From positions 1 to 7,624 of the forward strand of contig CALJWY010000230.1 of assembly GCA_937974465.1 (NCBI GenBank): 7,624 nucleotides of DNA. Reading direction: 5' to 3'. Numbering within the stretch: the first letter of the stretch is position 1; every line of letters begins with the position of its first letter. Position numbers and translations under genes: made by a program. This document shows, piece after piece, positions 1-4,687 of the stretch. Source of the stretch: an uncultured Lysobacterales bacterium. GTDB taxonomy: Bacteria > Pseudomonadota > Gammaproteobacteria > Xanthomonadales > SZUA-36. The notes beneath the pieces were generated by a model. That model did no database searches, was not told the origin of the DNA, and saw nothing but the letters and a program-made list of their open reading frames with translations.

Positions 1-654
1 AGTCGTTCACAAACCCAGTCAACCGAAGATCCGGACCTGTCACAGGCAGACCCACTGTTACATTACTCCAATGACCGCTGGTTCCCCCCGGATACGGAGG
101 GCCGGTACAGAAATGCAATGGATTTTCTTGAATCCTACCTGACGCGCTTATCAGACCCAAATCAACCAAATGCACAATTTTACGCACGCGCCGATAACCT
201 CAGTGAGTGGTTGGGTTTGGTCGAAAAGCGACTGGGCTCCCTGTCTCAGCGTCTGTCTGCAAGTGTGGGACAGGAACGCCTGAATACCGACCTGGCTGGC
301 GATTCCGCGGCAACCCAGTCCACCTCGACACCGGGTGAGATGGAGGTTAAAACCAGCTGGACCATGGTTGATGATGTGTTTTATGAAACACGCGGAACTA
401 CCTGGGCCCTGGTGCATTTCCTGAAAGCCATGGAAGTCGATTTCTACGATGTTCTACGTAAGAAGAACGCCCTGGTAAGTTTCAGGCAGATCATACGTGA
501 ACTGGAATCCACCCAGGAAGCACTGCACGCACCCATGGTCTTAAACGGCAACAAGTTTGGTGCGTTTGCCAATCACTCGCTGGTAATGGCCAACTATATC
601 TCGCGGGCCAACGCCGCCATTATGGATATGCGTTTTCTATTACAACAGGGTTAG
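1..654 (+). CDS. DUF2333 family protein, C-terminal part (5' end outside window)
   Basis: The reading frame is open from base 1 to a TAG at 652-654, giving 217 residues with no start inside the window. The first in-frame ATG (118) lies inside conserved sequence (…RWFPPDTEGRYRNAMDF), so it is not the start. The stretch FYARADNLSEWL followed by VEKRLGSLSQRLSASVGQ is what I recognise as the hallmark of DUF2333, a family of roughly 350-residue gammaproteobacterial proteins with an N-terminal membrane segment and unknown function. The visible part has no membrane segment and is probably the soluble portion. A Ser/Thr-rich linker (around TQSTSTPGE) separates the hallmark from a second conserved half containing SWTMVDDVFYETRGTTWAL. 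The next gene starts 51 nt downstream, so co-transcription is possible. Family assignment is from memory of the motif; I assign no biochemical role. Confidence 0.75.
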   Translation, partial: SRSQTQSTEDPDLSQADPLLHYSNDRWFPPDTEGRYRNAMDFLESYLTRLSDPNQPNAQFYARADNLSEWLGLVEKRLGSLSQRLSASVGQERLNTDLAGDSAATQSTSTPGEMEVKTSWTMVDDVFYETRGTTWALVHFLKAMEVDFYDVLRKKNALVSFRQIIRELESTQEALHAPMVLNGNKFGAFANHSLVMANYISRANAAIMDMRFLLQQG

Positions 655-705
655 CTCATAATGGCGTTTTGATTTGCCTGGGCCATTTTGGAGCGCAATC
701 GTCAC

Positions 706-1275
706 TTGAGTATAGAAATCATTCAAAACCCTTTGTCCTACACACAAAGGCTTGAAGAGCGCGATACCCATTCCATCAACCTGGTGGTAATTCACTGCAC
801 CGAACTGCCTGACCTGGGAAAGGCACGCCAGTGGGGTGAGAAAGTCATGCACCCACAAACCCAGACCGGCAATAGCGGTCATTTTTATATTGACCGTGAT
901 GGCCTTTTGGAACAATGGGTTCCCGTCTCCCGTGTTGCTCACCATGTACGAGGTTTCAATGCTGGTAGCATCGGCATAGAACTGGTCAATCGGGGTCGCT
1001 ATCCCGACTGGTTCAATTCCGGCAACCAACAAATGAACGAACCCTATTCGGATCAACAAATTCTCTCCTTGATCCAGCTGCTGCAATACCTGGTGGGGAG
1101 TTTGCCGGGTTTGAATCGAATTGCCGGACATGAAGACCTTGATACCCAAAAGATGCCATCGGACGATGATCCTGATATTTTGATCCAACGAAAACTTGAT
1201 CCTGGGCCACTATTTCCGTGGTCAACGGTTCTGAAAAACTCTCAACTTAAGCGCGTAACGAACATAATCCAATGA
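706..1275 (+). CDS. AmpD-like N-acetylmuramoyl-L-alanine amidase (Amidase_2), TTG start
   Basis: This zinc amidase cleaves the bond between N-acetylmuramic acid and L-alanine. With no signal peptide it is probably cytoplasmic and acts on anhydro-muropeptides in cell-wall recycling, as AmpD does. Numbered from TTG 706 (189 residues), the zinc ligands are H30 (VVIHCTE), H142 (AGHEDLD) and D165 (KLDPGPLFPW). Catalytic-site E92 (SIGIELVNRG) and K163 match E116 and K162 of Citrobacter AmpD. GHFYIDRDG and RVAHHVRGFN are also typical. No ATG occurs in frame before residue 48, so the start must be unusual. TTG 706 has GGAG 12 nt upstream and gives an N-terminus of normal length; TTG 688 lacks a visible ribosome site. 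The GHEDLDT…DPGPLFPW pattern points to an AmpD-like subgroup rather than canonical ampD, so I give no symbol. Its TGA overlaps the next ATG. Confidence 0.9.
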   Translation: MSIEIIQNPLSYTQRLEERDTHSINLVVIHCTELPDLGKARQWGEKVMHPQTQTGNSGHFYIDRDGLLEQWVPVSRVAHHVRGFNAGSIGIELVNRGRYPDWFNSGNQQMNEPYSDQQILSLIQLLQYLVGSLPGLNRIAGHEDLDTQKMPSDDDPDILIQRKLDPGPLFPWSTVLKNSQLKRVTNIIQ

Positions 1276-1859
1276 AAATAAGAAATATTTGTGTGTATTG
1301 TGGATCCAGCCCGGGACAGAATCCTGCTTACGCCCATGCTGCAACCCTATTGGCAAAAGCCCTCTGCAAGCGTGACATTGGCCTGGTATTCGGCGGTGGC
1401 GCGGTCGGTATCATGGGGATTGTGGCAGACGCTATGCTCGAAAACGGCGGTGAGGTCACCGGTGTTATCCCCAAGGCCCTGGCAGTGAAGGAGTTGGCCC
1501 ATTACGGCCTCACCGAGCTGCATGTTGTTGCTTCCATGCATGAGCGCAAGGCCATGATGGCTGAGCTCGCTGATGGCTTCATCGCCCTGCCGGGTGGTTG
1601 GGGCACGCTGGAAGAGATATTTGAAATGTTGACCTGGGCGCAGCTCGGTTTTCATGAAAAACCATGTGGCTTGCTCAATATCGATGGGTATTACAATGAC
1701 CTGATCGGGTTCCTCGAAAACGCCTTTGAGCAGCAGTTTGTCAATCCGCTATATCGCCCCATACTGATGCAAGCAGACCAACCCACTCAACTGCTGGATT
1801 TATTTGCCGGTTACCAGGCTCCCAAGGTTCGCAAGTGGATGGGGGAAGACGAGTTATAG
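1272..1859 (+). CDS. LOG family protein (TIGR00730), nucleotide 5'-monophosphate phosphoribohydrolase
   Basis: A Rossmann-fold protein of 195 residues, the usual length for the family. LOG enzymes hydrolyse the N-glycosidic bond of nucleoside monophosphates, releasing a base and ribose 5-phosphate. In plants the substrate is a cytokinin ribotide; in most bacteria the true substrate is unknown (AMP or cytokinin-like ribotides). Signature motifs are clear: VYCGSS at 8-13, the nucleotide-binding FGGGAVGIMG at 40-49, M89 with R92 and K93 (MHERK), and PGGWGTLEE at 107-115, which contains the catalytic glutamate E115. The ATG shares four bases (ATGA, 1272-1275) with the amidase stop, and no strong Shine-Dalgarno precedes it, so translation is probably coupled. 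The product is cytoplasmic, with no signal or membrane segment. Older databases may call this family lysine decarboxylase; the motifs do not support that name. Confidence 0.93.
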   Translation: MKIRNICVYCGSSPGQNPAYAHAATLLAKALCKRDIGLVFGGGAVGIMGIVADAMLENGGEVTGVIPKALAVKELAHYGLTELHVVASMHERKAMMAELADGFIALPGGWGTLEEIFEMLTWAQLGFHEKPCGLLNIDGYYNDLIGFLENAFEQQFVNPLYRPILMQADQPTQLLDLFAGYQAPKVRKWMGEDEL

Positions 1860-1862
1860 GAG
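1856..1862 (+). promoter_or_regulatory. Ribosome binding site fixing the start of the small secreted protein
   Basis: TATAGGA with a following G (AGGAG at 1858-1862) overlaps the stop of the LOG gene and lies 8 nt before ATG 1871. It supports ATG 1871 over the in-frame upstream GTG at 1835, which lies inside the LOG gene and would bury the signal peptide. Confidence 0.6.
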
Positions 1863-1870
1863 CTTATTTG

Positions 1871-2185
1871 ATGAAATGTTTGATTGTTTTGTTTTTGACC
1901 CTGACCTTGATCAACCCTGCACTGGCCAAAGAGTCCAGGCAACAAAAGCAGGACCGCCTGGATGGGGCCTGTGAAGTCGCACGACAAAAGAAACTGGCAC
2001 CCATTCGCAAGCAGTTTGTAGACGAGTGTGTCGCCAACAAAGAACAGGCCAACCGTAAAGAGTGCGAAAGATTTTATGCGGACTACGGCGCCAGGACTGG
2101 TGGGCGAGCACCCCTGTTCTATGATCTGCCTGAATGCGTGACCGCATTTGAATACCGACAAGGTGTTCGAAACCGGAGCTCTTAA
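1871..2185 (+). CDS. Small secreted protein with four cysteines, unknown function
   Basis: The 104-residue product starts with a clear Sec signal peptide: a lysine at position 2, a hydrophobic core LIVLFLTLTLI, and a probable cleavage site after NPALA near residue 19. The mature part of about 85 residues is charged and probably helical. It has four cysteines, in the contexts GACEVAR, VDECVAN, RKECERF and LPECVTA, an even number that would allow two disulfides in the periplasm. No lipobox is present and I see no catalytic motif. FYADYG and FYDLPEC look like conserved features of a gammaproteobacterial family, but I cannot name it. The gene follows LOG by 11 nt and is probably in the same operon. 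The 5' end is set by AGGAG upstream of ATG 1871. A perfect hairpin follows the stop by 14 nt. Confidence 0.8.
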   Translation: MKCLIVLFLTLTLINPALAKESRQQKQDRLDGACEVARQKKLAPIRKQFVDECVANKEQANRKECERFYADYGARTGGRAPLFYDLPECVTAFEYRQGVRNRSS

Positions 2186-2199
2186 GCGCTTCAGGAGCA

Positions 2200-2216
2200 A
2201 CATGGCTGTGCCATGT
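2200..2216 (+). repeat. Perfect 7-bp inverted repeat after the amidase-LOG-secreted protein operon
   Basis: ACATGGC (2200-2206) and GCCATGT (2210-2216) are exact reverse complements around TGT. The hairpin lies 14 nt past the stop of the secreted protein, where a terminator would sit. No T-run follows, so it is not a standard intrinsic terminator. It could stabilise the 3' end or be a protein-binding site. Confidence 0.45.
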
Positions 2217-2234
2217 GATCGCCACTAACCTGGT

Positions 2235-2270
2235 GCGGCCCAATGCGGCATTGTGGTCACAACTGGCCGC
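2235..2270 (+). repeat. Nested inverted repeats upstream of nnrS
   Basis: The outer arms GCGGCC (2235-2240) and GGCCGC (2265-2270) are exact reverse complements. They enclose CAATGC-G-GCATTG (2241-2253) and TTGTG-GT-CACAA (2251-2262), which overlap by three bases and so are alternatives. The block ends 39 nt before the nnrS start and could be an operator, a leader RNA fold or a REP-like element. No TTGAT-N4-ATCAA FNR/DNR box is present in the spacer. Confidence 0.4.
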
Positions 2271-2309
2271 TGAAAATGCCATTAATTACGATGCAGTACA
2301 CTAGCATCC

Positions 2310-3470
2310 ATGAAAGCAACAACCCCTGCCTTTCTCAGCTATGCGTTCCGACCGTTTTTTCTTTTAAATGGATGTTTTGCCGTGCTGGCGGTGTCTTTGT
2401 GGGTGATGAGCCTGCATGGGTCCGTGCAGCTATCCTTAACGCCACTTTGGCATAGCCACGAGATGTTGATAGGTTTTGCCATGGCTGCTGTCGCCGGCTT
2501 CAGCCTGACTGCGGTGGCAAACTGGACCGGGCGGCCGCCAATTCAGGGCTCTCCATTGGCTGTACTGGTATCGAGTTGGCTACTGGGGAGACTGGCCATG
2601 TTGCTTTATTCGGGCTTACCCGCCGAATTGGTTTTTTTGCTGGATATGCTGTTTCCTATTCTGCTTTTCGTATTGCTTGGGCGTGAGATCATCGGTGGCA
2701 GGAGCAAGCGCAACTACCCACTGGTGGCCATCATGTTTATCGTCATGGTCTTAAACATCCTCTATCACGCAGGCGTCAACCAATGGTTACCGGCTACCGA
2801 GCGCTTGGCCATATACCTGCTGATTCATAGCATTCTTCTTCTGGTCGCGATCGTAGCGGGTCGTATTACACCGGCGTTCACCGGCAACTGGTTACGCCAG
2901 CAGGGCGAGACCGATCTCCCGGTAAACAACGACCGGGTCACCAGTTTGGCCCTGGCTTCAACTGTTCTTGTCGGTCTCGCCGCCAGTTTCTTTCCAACCC
3001 ATATAATTACCGCTTACCTGGCGTTTGCTGCAGCACTGGTACATGGCTTCAGGTTGAGTCGCTGGAAAGCTTTTTCGACGCTATCGAATCCATTGTTGTT
3101 TGTCTTGCATGCAGCCTATGCCTGGCTTCCGATTGGTTATTTCCTGTTGGGTTGCTCTGTTTTTGGCTGGGTTTTCTCATCCACCGCCGCCCTGCATGCC
3201 CTCACCATGGGTGCCATTGGCAGCATTGTCCTTGCGGTCACCACCCGCGTCGCCCTGGGTCACACCGGCCGGCCACTAAAAGCTGCCAGGGCAACTGTCG
3301 TTGCTTATTGGCTCCTGTTATTGGCTGTTCTGACACGCGTGCTGGGACCCCTGGCCGCCGGCAACTATCTTTTGATAGTCGATCTTTCCGCGCTGGGTTG
3401 GGTTGCGGCTTTTGCGATTTTTACCTGGGTGTATTGGCCGGTTCTCACCCGGCCGAAAACGGCCAAGTAA
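2310..3470 (+). CDS. nnrS: NnrS family haem/copper membrane protein
   Basis: A 386-residue polytopic inner-membrane protein with about twelve hydrophobic segments, normal size for NnrS. NnrS proteins are expressed in the response to nitric oxide, bind haem and copper in the founding Rhodobacter example, and protect against nitrosative stress; the exact reaction is unsettled. Recognised conserved blocks are YAFRPFFLL (11-19), WHSHEMLIGF (47-56), H153 in LYHAG, GRITPAFTGNWLR (184-196), LHALTMGAIG (295-304) and RVALGHTGRPL (313-323). The histidines in WHSHE, YHAG, LHALTMG and GHTGRP are candidate metal or haem ligands. ATG 2310 puts the RPFF block at its usual distance from the N-terminus, although no good Shine-Dalgarno precedes it. 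No norB, norC or NO-sensing regulator lies in the window. It stands apart from the upstream operon by a 124-nt structured spacer and probably has its own promoter. Confidence 0.93.
   Translation: MKATTPAFLSYAFRPFFLLNGCFAVLAVSLWVMSLHGSVQLSLTPLWHSHEMLIGFAMAAVAGFSLTAVANWTGRPPIQGSPLAVLVSSWLLGRLAMLLYSGLPAELVFLLDMLFPILLFVLLGREIIGGRSKRNYPLVAIMFIVMVLNILYHAGVNQWLPATERLAIYLLIHSILLLVAIVAGRITPAFTGNWLRQQGETDLPVNNDRVTSLALASTVLVGLAASFFPTHIITAYLAFAAALVHGFRLSRWKAFSTLSNPLLFVLHAAYAWLPIGYFLLGCSVFGWVFSSTAALHALTMGAIGSIVLAVTTRVALGHTGRPLKAARATVVAYWLLLLAVLTRVLGPLAAGNYLLIVDLSALGWVAAFAIFTWVYWPVLTRPKTAK
3451..3464 (+). repeat. Small hairpin at the end of nnrS
   Basis: GGCCG-AAAA-CGGCC is a perfect 5-bp stem with a four-base loop, ending 4 nt before the nnrS stop codon. 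There is no T-run behind it (AAGTAAAGG follows), so it is at best a weak or factor-assisted termination or pausing signal. Confidence 0.25.
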
Positions 3471-3518
3471 AGGAGTTGTTTTAACCAATCAGAGCCGCAC
3501 CAGGGCAGGTGTTCGGGG

Positions 3519-3551
3519 TTTTGAGAATACTTTTGAACGCCCAACTCAAAA
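3519..3551 (+). promoter_or_regulatory. TTTTGA half-site cluster upstream of the SIMPL gene
   Basis: TTTTGA occurs at 3519-3524 and again 12 bp later at 3531-3536. Its reverse complement TCAAAA lies at 3546-3551. The longer form TTTTGAG (3519-3525) and CTCAAAA (3545-3551) is an exact 7-bp inverted repeat with a 19-bp spacer. It sits 66 nt or more ahead of the start at 3618, in the only 147-nt spacer before that gene, so an operator is plausible but unproven. Confidence 0.25.
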
Positions 3552-3617
3552 TCGTAGCGAAATACCGCTTAATATGGCACCTTAAACACCGACCGCAAAA
3601 AAGGAATAACGAATATT

Positions 3618-4361
3618 ATGAACAGGTTTTCGATTAACGGGCGCGCGTTTGTGTACCCAATCACACTCCTTTTACTGATTTCAGTTACCAACTTATGGGC
3701 CGTTGAAGGCAACACGGTTGCACGCATACTTGTCAGCGGACAAGGTAGCACTGATATTGGAGCGGACATGGCTGTGCTTACCCTCACGGTAACCAGGGAC
3801 GCAGAAACAGCCAGGGCCGCGCTGGATGCCAATTCTGCCGCCATGAGTGATGTGCTTGCCGCCATGAGGTCGGAAGGTATCAAGGATCGTGATCTGCAGA
3901 CCTCGGGCTTTTCCATTCAACCCAGGTATTTTTATCCACCCAATAAACCATCGACCAATCACGAGCCGCCGCAAATTGTTGGTTATACGGTCCGTAACAG
4001 TTTGACCGTGCGGATCAGGGATATCAGTGCGCTTGGTGAGATTCTGGACACCTCGGTCACGTTGGGGGTCAATGAAGGCGGAAACATCATGTTTACCAAT
4101 GATGATCCCTCTTCCGCTATTACACAGGCTCGCATCATGGCCGTGAAAGACGCCACTGCAAAGGCCAAAACCCTTGCAGAGGCCGCCGGGGTAAAGGTGG
4201 GCAAGCTGCTGGAAATGTCTGAGCAAACCCACAGCCCGCGCCCCATGCAAATGGTAAGAGCCGAAAGGTCTATGGCTATGTCTGCAGACTCTGTACCTGT
4301 GGCCGCAGGTGAAAACACCTACAAGGTTACAGTCAACATGTCTTTTGCAATTGACCAGTAG
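3618..4361 (+). CDS. SIMPL domain protein (DUF541, YggE-like), exported
   Basis: The 247-residue product nearly equals the length of E. coli YggE, a periplasmic SIMPL protein linked to oxidative-stress defence. It starts with a signal peptide (basic N-terminus, hydrophobic VYPITLLLLISVTNLW, probable cleavage after A28). The SIMPL domain fills the rest: VSGQGSTDIGADMAVLTLTV (39-58), the central SGFSIQPRYFYPP and VGYTVRNSLTVRIRD, the ARIMAVKDATAKAKTLAEAAG helix near 171-191, and a final beta strand YKVTVNMSF. All blocks are in family order, so the gene looks intact. AAGGAA at 3601-3606 lies 11 nt before ATG 3618. Family members form oligomeric rings in structures I recall, but the molecular role is unknown. 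It has no close operon partner, with spacers of 147 nt before and 326 nt after it. Confidence 0.92.
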   Translation: MNRFSINGRAFVYPITLLLLISVTNLWAVEGNTVARILVSGQGSTDIGADMAVLTLTVTRDAETARAALDANSAAMSDVLAAMRSEGIKDRDLQTSGFSIQPRYFYPPNKPSTNHEPPQIVGYTVRNSLTVRIRDISALGEILDTSVTLGVNEGGNIMFTNDDPSSAITQARIMAVKDATAKAKTLAEAAGVKVGKLLEMSEQTHSPRPMQMVRAERSMAMSADSVPVAAGENTYKVTVNMSFAIDQ

Positions 4362-4407
4362 AACTGCCGCCCCGAAAAACTGGTGATGGAGCCGAGCAGA
4401 TGTATGT

Positions 4408-4424
4408 CACCGGCCAGGCCGGTG
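4408..4424 (+). repeat. Near-perfect GC-rich inverted repeat after the SIMPL gene
   Basis: CACCGGCC (4408-4415) and GGCCGGTG (4417-4424) are exact reverse complements around a single A. As RNA this would be a 6-bp CACCGG/CCGGTG stem with a CCAGG loop, 46 nt past the SIMPL stop. No T-run follows directly; the run of six T at 4478-4483 is too far away. Termination is possible but unproven. Confidence 0.35.
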
Positions 4425-4519
4425 GCCGTTGGCCGTTGGATGATAATGGCTTAACAGGCAAACTTCTTAAAAACGGGTTTTTTGAGACCTGACTGAACCA
4501 ATAACCAGGTGATGCGGCT

Positions 4520-4548
4520 AGCAGGTTAATAACCAGCTGCTTTATGAT
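4520..4548 (+). promoter_or_regulatory. icd: Possible promoter/operator of the isocitrate dehydrogenase gene
   Basis: TATGAT at 4543-4548 matches the sigma-70 -10 box at five of six positions. No -35 box lies at the right distance; that place holds the palindrome GGTTA-A-TAACC (4524-4534) within AGCAG…CTGCT arms (4520-4524, 4537-4541). A weak -10 promoter with an activator or repressor site in the -35 region would fit. It would leave a leader of roughly 130 nt before ATG 4688. Confidence 0.3.
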
Positions 4549-4687
4549 CTCACACAGCCCGGACCCTGAGATTAATTCGTCTTATCACCTGGCAATATTC
4601 AAAGCGCCGGTTCATCACCGGAGTGAATTGAGTATAGACTTTGATATTGGCGTTGGCGCCAAAAACGGAAACAACCAGGATATCGCA

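Larger units (their letters stand above)
4362..4687 (+). other. 326-nt spacer between the SIMPL and isocitrate dehydrogenase genes
   Basis: I see no supported gene here. It holds an 8-bp-arm inverted repeat at 4408-4424, a tandem GGCCGTT pair at 4424-4437, and a direct repeat AATAACCAG at 4500-4508 and 4528-4536. It also holds a palindrome at 4524-4534 before a possible -10 box, a 5-bp hairpin CCGGT-TCATC-ACCGG at 4607-4621, and the exact palindrome TTGGCGCCAA at 4653-4662. The frame of the downstream gene is open back to 4544, but that extension looks non-coding. Confidence 0.55.

Noticed and set aside
655..687. AATGGC/GCCATT hairpin between the DUF2333 and amidase genes as a terminator
   Set aside because: Only six base pairs with a 16-nt loop and three T after it; likely chance.
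640..1188. Long minus-strand open frame (182 codons) opposite the amidase gene
   Set aside because: The plus frame has a full set of amidase catalytic residues; the minus frame is its antisense shadow with no family features. The same holds for 3693-4250, 5159-5551 and 5615-6145.
2186..2309. FNR/DNR or NsrR box in front of nnrS
   Set aside because: I looked for TTGAT-N4-ATCAA and related dyads and found none; the inverted repeats present are of another type.
4466..4486. AAAAA-CGGG-TTTTTT as an intrinsic terminator of the SIMPL gene
   Set aside because: The stem is almost all A-T and the T-run is part of the stem, leaving no tail. It is too unstable to call.
4544..4687. 48-residue N-terminal extension of isocitrate dehydrogenase (in-frame ATG at 4544)
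   Set aside because: The family N-terminus begins at MTEKIAVGKP. ATG 4688 has AGGA 7 nt upstream and reproduces the D487/L488 numbering I recall for the C. litoralis enzyme. The extension has no recognisable sequence and contains palindromes.
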